64,000 bases of DNA. Source: Flavobacterium sp. AED (GTDB taxonomy: Bacteria > Bacteroidota > Bacteroidia > Flavobacteriales > Flavobacteriaceae). Below, piece after piece: positions 32,869-42,247 of this stretch (positions are counted from its first letter, which is position 1; the number at the start of each line of letters is the position of its first letter). The notes beneath the pieces were generated by a model, which worked only from the letters and a program-made list of their open reading frames with translations, searched no databases and was not told where the DNA came from. The stretch spans positions 1,922,001 through 1,986,000 of the forward strand of contig NZ_JSYM01000001.1 of assembly GCF_000812945.1 (NCBI RefSeq), written 5' to 3'. The position numbers and the translations under genes are program-made.

Positions 32869-33798
32869 ATGAATTGGAATACTTATATAAAAAGTTATCA
32901 GTCTTATTTAAGAATCGAACGGGGTTTGTCAAAGAATACTATTGAAAATTATTCTTTCGATATTGAACGTTTGTGTCTTTTTCTGGAAAATAATGGAATT
33001 GTTATTTCTCCAATACATATTGATGACGAAATGATTCAGCAGTTTATTTATGATGTTTCAAAACAAGTTAATCCGCGTTCACAAGCCAGAATCATTTCGG
33101 GACTTAAAAGTTTTTTCGGTTATTTAATATTTGAAGACTTTCGGGATACTAATCCTTTAGAATTAATTGAAACGCCTAAAACGGGCCGAAAACTTCCGGA
33201 TACGTTATCTGTGGCTGAAATTGATAATCTTATTTCGGCTATTGATTTAACCACAAATGAAGGGGAGCGTAATCGTGCCATGCTCGAAACACTTTATGGT
33301 TGTGGATTGCGAGTTTCTGAATTGACAGCTTTGAAAATTTCCGATTTGTTTTTTGAAGAGGGTTTTATTAAAATAACGGGAAAAGGGAATAAGCAACGGT
33401 TTGTGCCTATTGGAAATTTAACTCAAAAATACATTCAAATTTATAAAGATACGATGCGAATCCATTTGAACATAAAGAAAGGATTTGAAGATACGTTGTT
33501 TTTAAATAGAAGAGGAAATCAATTGACACGAGCCATGATTTTTACGATTATTAAAGATTTAGCCAGTAAAATAGATTTAAATAAAAATATCAGTCCGCAT
33601 ACCTTGCGACATTCTTTTGCTACACATCTTCTGGAAAATGGAGCAGATTTACGATCCATTCAATTAATGCTGGGTCATGAATCGATAACTACAACAGAGA
33701 TTTATGTTCATCTTGATCGAAAGTTTCTGACAGAAGTAATTAACACTTTTCATCCCAGAAAGAATCCCCTCCCAGCCTCCCCGAAGGGGAGGGGGTAA
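32869..33798 (+). CDS. xerD: Tyrosine recombinase XerD-like
   Basis: The 309-residue protein has the N-terminal SAM-like DNA-binding domain (YQSYLRIERGLSKNTIENYS) and the catalytic domain: R in LYGCGLRVSEL, K in TGKGNKQRFVP, HTLRHSFATHLLENG with His-x-x-Arg, LGHESITTTEIYVH with His and the nucleophile Tyr. It resolves chromosome dimers at dif with XerC, cutting DNA through the tyrosine. The last ten or so residues (NPLPASPKGRG) are encoded by a GC-rich repeat copy that replaces the usual C-terminus, so the exact end is probably accidental. Confidence 0.93.
   Translation: MNWNTYIKSYQSYLRIERGLSKNTIENYSFDIERLCLFLENNGIVISPIHIDDEMIQQFIYDVSKQVNPRSQARIISGLKSFFGYLIFEDFRDTNPLELIETPKTGRKLPDTLSVAEIDNLISAIDLTTNEGERNRAMLETLYGCGLRVSELTALKISDLFFEEGFIKITGKGNKQRFVPIGNLTQKYIQIYKDTMRIHLNIKKGFEDTLFLNRRGNQLTRAMIFTIIKDLASKIDLNKNISPHTLRHSFATHLLENGADLRSIQLMLGHESITTTEIYVHLDRKFLTEVINTFHPRKNPLPASPKGRG
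33765..33792 (+). repeat. GC-rich repeat copy at the xerD 3' end
   Basis: Positions 33765-33792 are an exact inverted match (28 of 28) to 33852-33879. The copy contains its own hairpin CTCCCCGAAGGGGAG. It overlaps the last xerD codons. Confidence 0.85.
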
Positions 33799-33803
33799 AA
33801 CAA

Positions 33804-33838
33804 AAAAAAAATGATTAGCTCAAGCTAATCATTTTTTT
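33804..33838. terminator. Bidirectional terminator between xerD and rny
   Basis: A perfect 16-bp stem (33805-33820 with 33823-33838) with a two-base centre, A-run on one side and T-run on the other. It lies exactly between the two GC-rich repeat copies. Confidence 0.9.
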
Positions 33839-33851
33839 AAGTATAAAGGCT

Positions 33852-33879
33852 CCTCCCCTTCGGGGAGGCTGGGAGGGGA
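33852..33879 (-). repeat. GC-rich repeat copy at the rny 3' end
   Basis: Exact inverted copy of 33765-33792. On the minus strand it begins directly after the rny stop codon. Confidence 0.85.
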
Positions 33880-35445
33880 CTATTTCGCAATATTCACTGC
33901 TCTTGTCTCTCTGATTACAGTTACTTTAACTTGACCAGGATAAGTCATTTCTGTTTGAATTTTTTGTGATATTTCAAAAGATAAATTTGCTGCATTTTCA
34001 TCAGAAACTTTCTCGCTTTCTACAATAACACGAAGTTCTCTACCAGCTTGAATAGCATAAGCGTTTTTTACACCGCTAAAACCGTAGGCAACTTCTTCTA
34101 AATCTTTTAAACGTTGTATGTAAGAATCTAGTACTTGTCTTCTTGCACCTGGTCTCGCACCTGAAATAGCATCACAAACCTGAATAATCGGTGATAACAA
34201 TGATTTCATTTCTATCTCATCGTGGTGTGCTCCAATGGCGTTACAAACTTCTTCTTTTTCACCGTATTTTTCAGCCCATTGCATTCCTAATAAAGCGTGA
34301 GGTAAATCACTTTCTGCATCTGGAACTTTACCAATATCGTGTAATAAACCGGCTCTTTTAGCTAGTTTTACGTTCAAGCCAAGTTCAGCAGCCATGATTC
34401 CACAAAGCTTGGAAACTTCGCGAGAGTGTTGCAGTAAATTTTGTCCATAAGAAGAACGGTATTTCATACGTCCCACAACTTTAATCAATTCAGGATGTAA
34501 TCCATGAATTCCTAAATCAATAACGGTACGTTTACCAACTTCTATGATTTCATCATCAATTTGTTTTGCTGTTTTAGCAACAACTTCTTCAATACGTGCT
34601 GGGTGAATTCTTCCGTCAGTTACCAGTTTGTGTAATGCCAAACGTGCGATTTCTCTACGTACAGGATCAAAACAAGAAAGAATAATAGCTTCTGGTGTAT
34701 CGTCTACAATGATTTCAACTCCGGTTGCAGCTTCTAGGGCACGAATATTTCTACCTTCACGACCAATAATTCTACCTTTCACATCATCGGATTCAATATT
34801 GAAAACAGATACACAGTTTTCTACTGCTTCTTCTGTCCCAACTCTTTGAATCGTGTTGATGATAATTTTCTTTGCTTCTTGTTGAGCTGTCAATTTAGCT
34901 TCTTCAATCGTGTCTTGTATATGAGACATTGCTTTGCTTTTAGCTTCAGCTTTTAATCCTTCAACCAATTGATTTTTAGCTTCCTCAGCTGATAAACCAG
35001 AGATTACTTCCAATTGTTGCAATTGGCTTTTGTGTAATTTATCTACTTCAGCTTGTCTTTTATCTAAAACTTCTATTTTAGTAGTATACTCTAAAGTTTT
35101 TGATTCAAAATCATCATTAACTTTTTTCGCTTTTGACAATTCATTAGAAATTTGAGATTCTTTATCACGAACTCTTTTTTCTATTTCTGCTACTTTTTTG
35201 TCACGAGAAAGGATTACTTGCTCATGCTCCGATTTCAATTCGATAAATTTTTCTTTAGCTTGAAGAATTTTATCTTTTTTTATGTTTTCAGCTTCAAGAT
35301 TAGCATCTTTTAGAATCGATGCAGCTTCTTTTTTTGCATTTTTAATTAAGTTAGAAATATTGCTTTTTTCTATTATTTTGGCTATCCCAAAACCTCCTGC
35401 AATACCTATAAAACCAGTAATAATGATCGTTAATATGTTGTCCAT
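33880..35445 (-). CDS. rny: Ribonuclease Y
   Basis: The 521-residue protein has an N-terminal membrane anchor ([21 protein letters not shown]), a long coiled coil to about 180, a KH domain ([20 protein letters not shown]) and an HD domain ([12 protein letters not shown]). It is a membrane-bound endoribonuclease that starts mRNA decay. Length and domain order are the family norm. It lies downstream of zapA and of the 6S-like RNA on the same strand. The start codon is only 25 bp after the RNA 3' hairpin. Confidence 0.96.
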   Translation of the reverse strand: MDNILTIIITGFIGIAGGFGIAKIIEKSNISNLIKNAKKEAASILKDANLEAENIKKDKILQAKEKFIELKSEHEQVILSRDKKVAEIEKRVRDKESQISNELSKAKKVNDDFESKTLEYTTKIEVLDKRQAEVDKLHKSQLQQLEVISGLSAEEAKNQLVEGLKAEAKSKAMSHIQDTIEEAKLTAQQEAKKIIINTIQRVGTEEAVENCVSVFNIESDDVKGRIIGREGRNIRALEAATGVEIIVDDTPEAIILSCFDPVRREIARLALHKLVTDGRIHPARIEEVVAKTAKQIDDEIIEVGKRTVIDLGIHGLHPELIKVVGRMKYRSSYGQNLLQHSREVSKLCGIMAAELGLNVKLAKRAGLLHDIGKVPDAESDLPHALLGMQWAEKYGEKEEVCNAIGAHHDEIEMKSLLSPIIQVCDAISGARPGARRQVLDSYIQRLKDLEEVAYGFSGVKNAYAIQAGRELRVIVESEKVSDENAANLSFEISQKIQTEMTYPGQVKVTVIRETRAVNIAK

Positions 35446-35465
35446 GTTTGTTAAAATTTATATAT

Positions 35466-35628
35466 AAAAAAGCCTACATTAGGTTGCTTGAATAAACTCG
35501 GAAAGACAAGTTTTGAGCTAACTCACTGTTCAAGTTTCCTCGCCGGAGCGTGGCATGCTTTAGTAGTGATGATTTGCTCATTCTAAATTGTTAGTGTTGA
35601 GTTTACCAAATATGAACTAATGTAGGCA
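35466..35628 (-). ncRNA. 6S-Flavo-like RNA
   Basis: On the minus strand an RNA of about 160 nt is bounded by complementary ends (GCCTACATTAG at 35627-35617 with CTAATGTAGGC at 35482-35472) and closes with a T-run at 35470-35466. A long closing stem with an open, weakly paired middle is the 6S RNA plan, mimicking melted promoter DNA to hold sigma-A RNA polymerase. The place between zapA and rny agrees with the Flavobacteria 6S locus; in enterobacteria ssrS also lies beside zapA. I assign it from structure and position, not from a covariance search. Confidence 0.7.
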
Positions 35629-35653
35629 GTATCTTAGTCTATGTAAAGAACGT

Positions 35654-35947
35654 TTAATTATCGAGATATTGATCTAAAACCGCATTGATTTTTTTTAATC
35701 TTTCAATGGTCGCTTCGCCATCAATTGCATTATCAATTTGTTTTTGTTCTACTTGAGAAGCAAATTGTAAAGCGCACATGGCTAAAACATCTTGCTTGTC
35801 ACGAACAGCATAATTTTCTTCAAATTGCTTTATCATCACATCAATTTTCTTTGAGGCGCTTCTAAGTCCTTCTTCCTGAGATAGTTCTACCGTTAACGGG
35901 TAAACTCTGTCTGCTATTGATATTTTAATTTTAAGCTTATCGTCCAT
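35654..35947 (-). CDS. zapA: Cell division protein ZapA
   Basis: The 97-residue protein reads LKIKISIADRVYPLTVEL and SQEEGLRSASKKIDVMIKQF. A QDVLAMCALQFASQVEQK helix and a C-terminal coiled coil follow. This is the ZapA pattern: a small dimerising domain and long helix that bundle FtsZ filaments at midcell. The upstream gene (8 bp away) encodes a coiled-coil protein that is probably its partner, and the 6S-like RNA lies 26 bp downstream. Confidence 0.88.
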   Translation of the reverse strand: MDDKLKIKISIADRVYPLTVELSQEEGLRSASKKIDVMIKQFEENYAVRDKQDVLAMCALQFASQVEQKQIDNAIDGEATIERLKKINAVLDQYLDN

Positions 35948-35955
35948 ATCTTTTA

Positions 35956-36246
35956 TTAATCTGATAGTTGTGCTATACAGTAATCAATTTCGCGAATTAA
36001 TGAATTTATTTTAAGCTTTGTATCTCTTTTATTATCGTCACTGCCTAATAATGTATTAGCAATTTTGAGTGTTTCATATTGCGTTTTTAGCGCTTCAATC
36101 TCTTGATGTTGAGTTTGTATGGTTTGTGCAGATTTTGTTAATTCAACCTTTAAATCTTGATTGATTTTCTCCAAACTCTTTAATTTAATAAAAAGTTTTT
36201 CAACCTTATTTTCAAGAGTATCAATTATTTCTGCAATTACACTCAT
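35956..36246 (-). CDS. Coiled-coil protein upstream of zapA
   Basis: The 96-residue protein is helical almost throughout (IIDTLENKVEKLFIKLKSLE, LKVELTKSAQTIQTQHQEIE) with heptad-like spacing. A conserved-looking tail follows (SDDNKRDTKLKINSLIREID). It has no catalytic motif. Coupling with zapA (8 bp) and its coiled-coil nature suggest a ZapB-like or ZapA-partner role in division, which is inference. The product is conserved in Bacteroidota as a hypothetical protein, as far as I recall. Confidence 0.7.
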   Translation of the reverse strand: MSVIAEIIDTLENKVEKLFIKLKSLEKINQDLKVELTKSAQTIQTQHQEIEALKTQYETLKIANTLLGSDDNKRDTKLKINSLIREIDYCIAQLSD

Positions 36247-36417
36247 TATTAATTCTAATTCATTACTTAATCTTACAAAGTTAGTATTCCTTTTTATTAT
36301 TACAATATTTTATTGATTTTTTTACGTTAAAAAAATCAATTATATGTAATTCAATACGTTGTGATTTGATTTCTTTTATGAATTTTTTATTAACTACTTT
36401 TTTTTATCTTAGCAAAA

Positions 36418-38124
36418 ATGAAACCCATGAAAATTTTTATATTTCTTATATTTTTTTGCTGTCCTCTTTTTGCTCAGGTCGAATATCCCAAAGATTATTT
36501 CAGCTCTCCACTTGATATCCCAATGCAACTTTCAGGAAATTTCGGAGAATTAAGACCCAATCATTTTCATGCTGGCTTTGATTTAAAAACGTTGCAGAAG
36601 GAAGGATTAAAAGTTTACGCTGTTGCTGACGGCTATATATCAAGAATAAAGATTTCTACTTTTGGTAACGGAAAGGCTATTTACATAACCCATCCTAACG
36701 GATATACTTCCGTATATGGCCATTTGCAAATAGCAAATGGACTTATTGAAGAGTATATTAAAAAATCTCATTATGCCTTAAAATCTTTTGAAATAGAGTT
36801 ATTTCCAAAATTAGATGAATTGATTGTTAAAAAAGGACAAATAATTGCTTTTTCAGGAAATACAGGCGGTTCTGAGGGGCCACACTTGCATTTTGAAATT
36901 AGGGATACAAAAACAGAGAAAATTATTAATCCTATGTTTTTCGGATTTGATAAAATGCTTAAGGATACTAAAAAGCCAACTATTTCTTCTGTTTACGTAT
37001 ATCCATTAGACACAAAAACTTCGGTGAATCATTCCAAGCGGCCTTTGTTACTTAATTTGTCATTGCAAAAAGATGGTACTTATTTATCTGAAAAGGTTGT
37101 TGCCAATGGGAAAATAGGATTTGGTATTAACACTTTTGATTACGATGATGTTTCCTTTAATAAAAACGGAGTTTTCAAAGTACAATCATTTTCTAATGGA
37201 AAACCAACTTTTGGGTATCAATTTGACACCTATTCTTTTGACGAAATGCGCTATGTAAATGCACTTATCGATTATTCAAAATATAAGAAAACACAACAAA
37301 GAGTTCAGAAGTTATTTATGAAAAATAAATACGGATTAAGCATTATTCAGTCTGATGAAAATAACGGAGTTGTTACTGTAACACCGAATTTATCTTCGGT
37401 TTATCGTGTTGAAGTTTCGGATTTTAATGGCAATAAAAGCACTGTTGCTATTCCAATACAATATGATTTATTATCCACTATTATTGAGAAGGAACCCGTA
37501 GTGTCTAACTATTTTGTAAAGGCAAACAAAGACAGTAATTTTGCAAAAGATAATATGTCTGTTTTCTTTCCTGCAGGAACTTTTTATGAGGATTTTGATA
37601 TGAATTTTGATGTAAAAAACGATACTTTATATCTTCATGACGATACTGTTCCAGCGCATACTAATTTTACGATTTCCATAGAAGACAATAAATATACGGA
37701 AGCACAAAGAGAAAAAATATTTATAGGTTTAATCGAAGGTCAAAAAGTAACTTACAATTCAACCTATAAGAAAGAAAATGTTTTTAATACAAAAGTGAAA
37801 ACCTTAGGAAAATATGCTTTGGTTATGGATACGATTGAGCCTAAAATTACGATAGCGAAACCTATTGAAGGAAAATGGTTGAGTGATCAAAAGACGATTC
37901 AACTTACTATAAATGATAGTTTGTCAGGTATAAAATCTTATAATGGTTATTTGAATGGAAATTGGATTTTATTCGAATATGACAATAAAACTAAAAAAAT
38001 AATTCACAAATTCAATGATGGAATTGTAGCCGAAGGGGCCAATGATTTAAAAGTAGTTGTAATTGATAATGTAGGAAATTCAACTATCTTTGAAACTCAT
38101 TTTTTTAGAAGTCAAAAAAAATAA
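36418..38124 (+). CDS. Secreted M23-family metallopeptidase
   Basis: The 568-residue protein has a signal peptide (IFIFLIFFCCPLFAQ) and an N-terminal LytM/M23 domain. NHFHAGFDLKT gives the first zinc-binding His and Asp, GHLQIANG a further His, and GPHLHFEIRD the HxH motif. A long beta-rich C-terminal part follows with no named domain. M23 enzymes cut peptidoglycan cross-bridges. A near-consensus TATCTTAG at 36405-36412 would start transcription at about 36418, so the ATG at 36427 may be the real start. It is followed by a TonB receptor gene 12 bp away. Confidence 0.9.
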   Translation: MKPMKIFIFLIFFCCPLFAQVEYPKDYFSSPLDIPMQLSGNFGELRPNHFHAGFDLKTLQKEGLKVYAVADGYISRIKISTFGNGKAIYITHPNGYTSVYGHLQIANGLIEEYIKKSHYALKSFEIELFPKLDELIVKKGQIIAFSGNTGGSEGPHLHFEIRDTKTEKIINPMFFGFDKMLKDTKKPTISSVYVYPLDTKTSVNHSKRPLLLNLSLQKDGTYLSEKVVANGKIGFGINTFDYDDVSFNKNGVFKVQSFSNGKPTFGYQFDTYSFDEMRYVNALIDYSKYKKTQQRVQKLFMKNKYGLSIIQSDENNGVVTVTPNLSSVYRVEVSDFNGNKSTVAIPIQYDLLSTIIEKEPVVSNYFVKANKDSNFAKDNMSVFFPAGTFYEDFDMNFDVKNDTLYLHDDTVPAHTNFTISIEDNKYTEAQREKIFIGLIEGQKVTYNSTYKKENVFNTKVKTLGKYALVMDTIEPKITIAKPIEGKWLSDQKTIQLTINDSLSGIKSYNGYLNGNWILFEYDNKTKKIIHKFNDGIVAEGANDLKVVVIDNVGNSTIFETHFFRSQKK

Positions 38125-38136
38125 AAACCAAACCAT

Positions 38137-40605
38137 TTGAGTACTAATAAATTATTACTTGTTTTCTTCTGTTTCTGTGTTGGACTTGCTGCATCAGCCC
38201 AATCAGCCAGAATCAGAGGAATTATTCTTGATAAAAATAACCAACCCGTAGATAACGTAAATGTTTTCTGTCTTGGCAAAACAACTCAATCTAATACAAA
38301 TGGTTTTTTTGATTTGGCTGTTCCTGCAAATCAAAAACTAGTAGTTGTTTTTACGCATGTTTCTTTAAAAAAGACAACAGTTTCGATTGTTTTAAAATCA
38401 AATGAAGACTATGAATTCAATTTGGTAATGAATGACCATGAGGAACAGATGGGTGAAGTTATAGTTATTGCAAAAAACAAAAAGCGAGTACAAGGAATTA
38501 CCACGATTGAACCTGAAGTGATTCGAAAGATTCCCGGGGCCAATGCTGGTATCGAAAATATATTGAAAACTTTACCGGGTGTAAATTCTAATAATGAGCT
38601 CAGCACTCAATACGCTGTACGTGGTGGAAATTATGATGAGAATTTAGTTTATGTCAATGAAATCGAAGTATATCGTCCTTTTCTAATTCGTTCGGGGCAG
38701 CAAGAAGGATTGAGTTTTACCAATACTGATTTGGTTCAAAACATTGATTTTTCCGCTGGAGGTTTTCAGGCGAAATTTGGAGATAAATTATCTTCAGTGT
38801 TGGATATTACCTATAGAAAACCTGTGAAATTTGGTGCCAATCTTGAAGCTAGTTTTCTTGGCGGAAGCTTTTCGATGGATGCCGTTTCTAAGAATAAAAA
38901 ATGGTCGGCAGTAACTGGAGTTCGATATCGAAACAATAGTCTTTTGGTAAAAAGCCAAGAAACACAAACGAATTTCACACCAACATTTGCTGATATTCAA
39001 ACGAACGTTAATTACCAAGCATCGGCGAAATGGCAATGGAGTTTTTTGGGAAATATTTCTCAAAATAAATACCAATATCAACCCTTGACACGCCAAACTA
39101 ATTTTGGAACCATTGATAATCCTATGGCACTTTCTATTTATTATGAAGGCCAGGAAAAAGATAAATACGATACTTATTTTGGAGCTTTAAAAACAACTTT
39201 TAAAGCTTCGGATAACTTTACATTGAAATTTATCGGATCTGTTTTTCATACTTTGGAACAGGAACATTTTGATGTTTTTGCGCAATATAGTTTGGGTGAA
39301 GTAGATACTAATATCGGTTCGGATACGTATGGCGATGTTTCTTTTACAAGGGGAATTGGCTCACAACTTAATCATGCACGAAATGATTTAGATGCACTAA
39401 TTATCAATACGGAAGTAAAAGGATTTCATGATTGGAAAGAAAACCAATTCGAGTGGGGAGTAAAATACACCCGAGAATCCATTCGTGATAAAATAGTGGA
39501 GTGGGAAGTAATTGATTCGGCAGGATTTTCTATAAATCCGCCAATTGTTATTTTGCCTAAAAATGAGCAGCCATATACTCCTTACACCGGGCCTTTAGTG
39601 CCTTATCAAAACGTGAGAGCCACTAATTTTAATACGATTAATAGATTTTCTGGGTATGCACAATGGAGTAGAAAAGGAAATTTAGGTTCCAGTGAAGTTT
39701 GGTATAATGCGGGAGTGCGAATGCATAACTGGGAAGTTTCTGGAGGTAATGTAATGGGTAAATCTCAAGTTACTTTTAGTCCAAGAGTGCAGTTTGCCAT
39801 AAAGCCAAATTGGGAAAAGGATATGGTTTTCAGGATTTCGGGAGGGATGTATCATCAACCCCCATTTTATAGGGAACTTAGAGATGCAGATGGAGTAGTG
39901 CAGTCTAATGTTAAGGCGCAACAATCCATTCATTTAGTTTTGAGTAATGATTATAGTTTCAAGATGTGGAACCGTCCTTTTAAACTGGTTTCAGAATTGT
40001 ATTATAAATCATTGACAGATGTAAATACGTATACCATTGATAATGTTCGCATACGTTATGCGGCTAATAATAACGCAAAAGGATATGCACAGGGACTAGA
40101 CGTTCGTTTAAATGGCGAATTTGTTCCCGGAACGGAATCGTGGTTTAGTTTTGGATATTTGAAGACGGAAGAAAACAGCAATAACAAAGGATACATAGCA
40201 AGGCCTACGGATCAAAGATTGAAATTTGGGCTTTTGTTCCAAGATTTTATGCCTAATATTCCAAGTGTGAAAATATACCTGAATTTAGTTTACAATACAG
40301 GTTTGCCGGGAGGCTCGCCTTCGTATGCAGATCCTTATTTGTATCAAAACAGATTAAGGGATTATCGTCGGGCAGATGTTGGTTTTTCTAAAGTACTTAT
40401 AGATAATAGTACAGGAAATAGCAATAGCGGTTGGTTTAAAAGCTTCAAGGAGCTGGCTATAGGATTAGAAATTTTTAATCTTTTTGAAAATCAAAATGCG
40501 ATTACCAATACTTGGGTTCGGGATGTGTATTCAAAAAATCAATATGCTATTCCTAATTACATGACCACGAGGGTTTTTAATATAAAATTGAGCGCGAAAT
40601 TATAA
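38137..40605 (+). CDS. TonB-dependent outer-membrane receptor with carboxypeptidase-like regulatory domain
   Basis: The 822-residue protein starts at TTG (38137), the only candidate in front of its signal peptide (LLLVFFCFCVGLAASAQS). A CarboxypepD_reg-like beta domain (IRGIILDKNNQPVDNVNVFC) precedes the plug (PGANAGIENILKTLPGVNSN) and a 22-strand barrel ending LSAKL. It would import a large nutrient, siderophore or peptide using TonB energy. Coupling with the M23 peptidase gene (12 bp) suggests shared expression and perhaps envelope remodelling. Confidence 0.92.
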   Translation: MSTNKLLLVFFCFCVGLAASAQSARIRGIILDKNNQPVDNVNVFCLGKTTQSNTNGFFDLAVPANQKLVVVFTHVSLKKTTVSIVLKSNEDYEFNLVMNDHEEQMGEVIVIAKNKKRVQGITTIEPEVIRKIPGANAGIENILKTLPGVNSNNELSTQYAVRGGNYDENLVYVNEIEVYRPFLIRSGQQEGLSFTNTDLVQNIDFSAGGFQAKFGDKLSSVLDITYRKPVKFGANLEASFLGGSFSMDAVSKNKKWSAVTGVRYRNNSLLVKSQETQTNFTPTFADIQTNVNYQASAKWQWSFLGNISQNKYQYQPLTRQTNFGTIDNPMALSIYYEGQEKDKYDTYFGALKTTFKASDNFTLKFIGSVFHTLEQEHFDVFAQYSLGEVDTNIGSDTYGDVSFTRGIGSQLNHARNDLDALIINTEVKGFHDWKENQFEWGVKYTRESIRDKIVEWEVIDSAGFSINPPIVILPKNEQPYTPYTGPLVPYQNVRATNFNTINRFSGYAQWSRKGNLGSSEVWYNAGVRMHNWEVSGGNVMGKSQVTFSPRVQFAIKPNWEKDMVFRISGGMYHQPPFYRELRDADGVVQSNVKAQQSIHLVLSNDYSFKMWNRPFKLVSELYYKSLTDVNTYTIDNVRIRYAANNNAKGYAQGLDVRLNGEFVPGTESWFSFGYLKTEENSNNKGYIARPTDQRLKFGLLFQDFMPNIPSVKIYLNLVYNTGLPGGSPSYADPYLYQNRLRDYRRADVGFSKVLIDNSTGNSNSGWFKSFKELAIGLEIFNLFENQNAITNTWVRDVYSKNQYAIPNYMTTRVFNIKLSAKL

Positions 40606-40697
40606 TAGAAAAGAATTAGAAACGTTTTTTATAAAAGAAGAAAGATTTCTAAACTATAAATCATTTGCAGAATGTCACTAGCATTTTTAAAAATGAT

Positions 40698-40705
40698 TAC
40701 ATTTG
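40698..40705 (+). promoter_or_regulatory. Probable -7 element of the lipoprotein gene
   Basis: TACATTTG is an exact TAnnTTTG match, 26 bp before the ATG at 40732. Confidence 0.55.
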
Positions 40706-40731
40706 AATTTATTTTTTAATAAGACATCATC

Positions 40732-41454
40732 ATGAAAAAATTACATATAGCATTACTAGGACTTTCAGTTCTACTTTTAACCAGCTGCAAAGAGGACGCA
40801 GAAAAACCAAAAGTAATTTACGGTGGTGTAAATAAAGGAAAAGAAATCGCCAAAATTGATTCTACTGATATTGAGATAGCTGATTTGCCTATTCATATGG
40901 AAGGCACTAATTATCTGATTCATCCCGTAGGCGATTTAAGCATTCGAGAAAGAGGAATAAAAACAAGATATGGATCTTCCAGCGTGAATGATTTGAGTTT
41001 TACCATCTCTAATTATGGAGAAAATGAAATCACTGGTTTTTTACAAAACATAAAGTTTCAAAAAATAGGTTCAGATTCCATAAAAGCATTGACAGATGAG
41101 CCTGTTTTGATTCAAACTGCAACGTATTTAAAATCAGTTGCTGATAAAACTAAAAATCAAATCATGGTTTATACGATGGTTGATATGGATACTAATAAAG
41201 ATGGAAAACTGGATACAAGTGATATTAAGGCTTTGTATCTTAGTGAAATTAGCGGTGATAAATTGACTAAATTATCGGATAGTTATCAGGAATTAATCGA
41301 TTGGAATTTGATAGAATCTACTAACCGTTTGTATTTTAGAACCGTTGAGGATACTAATAAAAATGGGCAATTTGATAAAATGGATGTAGTGCATTATAAC
41401 TACGTTGATTTGTCAAATAAACAATGGAAAATCGTCAGTTACAAACCGGTTTAA
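40732..41454 (+). CDS. Lipoprotein with calcium-binding-like (EF-hand-type) loops
   Basis: The 240-residue protein begins with a lipoprotein signal, LLGLSVLLLTSCKED, with the lipobox Cys. Two EF-hand or dockerin-type loops lie at DMDTNKDGKLDTSDI and DTNKNGQFDKMDVVHY. The rest is beta-rich and unclassified. It would sit on the inner leaflet of the outer membrane or be surface-exposed. It follows the TonB receptor gene but has its own promoter element. Its function is not known. Confidence 0.7.
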   Translation: MKKLHIALLGLSVLLLTSCKEDAEKPKVIYGGVNKGKEIAKIDSTDIEIADLPIHMEGTNYLIHPVGDLSIRERGIKTRYGSSSVNDLSFTISNYGENEITGFLQNIKFQKIGSDSIKALTDEPVLIQTATYLKSVADKTKNQIMVYTMVDMDTNKDGKLDTSDIKALYLSEISGDKLTKLSDSYQELIDWNLIESTNRLYFRTVEDTNKNGQFDKMDVVHYNYVDLSNKQWKIVSYKPV

Positions 41455-41457
41455 AAC

Positions 41458-42159
41458 CTAAATTAAAATATCACTTTCTAAATCAGATTTTTCAATTGTA
41501 AAATCAAATCCTAATTGTTTTACCAATTGAATAACGAGGTTTTTATACCAGTTTTCAGATTTTGGATGAATGTATATTTTTTCGATTAATTCGTTGATGT
41601 CAACATTGATTTTAAGTCCATCGTTAATTTTAATGGTATTGTCTGCAACATCCGAAATGATACGTACTTCACGCTCGTATTGAAAACTCTTTCTTTTGAA
41701 TAAAAAAGGAAAGAACATATCATCAAACGGGATGTACTCTTTTTTGTAGTCGATATAATTTACTTCTCCAATGTATTGATTGAAATTAACCTCAGGATGA
41801 AGTGCATTTTGTAATCTCCCAATCGTGGATTGAATCGCCAATCCTTCACTGTTTTGAGTGAAAATTTGCCACATCGCAAAGGATTCATATTCATTTATAT
41901 GCCAACTGCTAATAGCCACTCTTTCCCGATGCGTTTTATAATAATCAAGAAAATCAGGATTATTAATGGATAATTTTTTGATTTCCTCGAATGTAGGCTC
42001 GCTAAAAGTACCTTCATATTGATCTTCAAATTTATCAGACCTTGACATGAATAGCTTTTGAGACATTAATAAATCCAGAAATTTAGACAAGTCTAAGTAT
42101 TTCCAAACAATAGTATTTGGGTCTTCGGGAAGTTTTATGTTGGGGTTGTCAAGATACAT
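41458..42159 (-). CDS. DUF2971-family protein
   Basis: The 233-residue soluble protein contains WKYLDLSKFLDLLMSQKLFM and SRSDKFEDQYEGTFS near the N-terminus, and VAISSWHINEYESFAMWQIF. KRKSFQYEREVRIISD follows further on. These are the signature parts of DUF2971. The family is often found with mobile or defence-related genes and its role is unknown; here the context is a lipoprotein and an exporter. It is convergent with the lipoprotein gene, 3 bp apart, with no room for a terminator. Confidence 0.82.
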   Translation of the reverse strand: MYLDNPNIKLPEDPNTIVWKYLDLSKFLDLLMSQKLFMSRSDKFEDQYEGTFSEPTFEEIKKLSINNPDFLDYYKTHRERVAISSWHINEYESFAMWQIFTQNSEGLAIQSTIGRLQNALHPEVNFNQYIGEVNYIDYKKEYIPFDDMFFPFLFKRKSFQYEREVRIISDVADNTIKINDGLKINVDINELIEKIYIHPKSENWYKNLVIQLVKQLGFDFTIEKSDLESDILI

Positions 42160-42247
42160 TTTTTAGATTTAAAGATTTAAAAATAGAATGCTTTAAAGAT
42201 TTTTGTTTGTCAAAAATCTTAAATCAAAAATCTGCAATCTTAAATCA

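Noticed and set aside
42160..42247. Short direct repeat (AATCTTAAATC twice, 20 bp apart) before the exporter stop
   Set aside because: Low-complexity AT-rich intergenic sequence; too short to argue for function.
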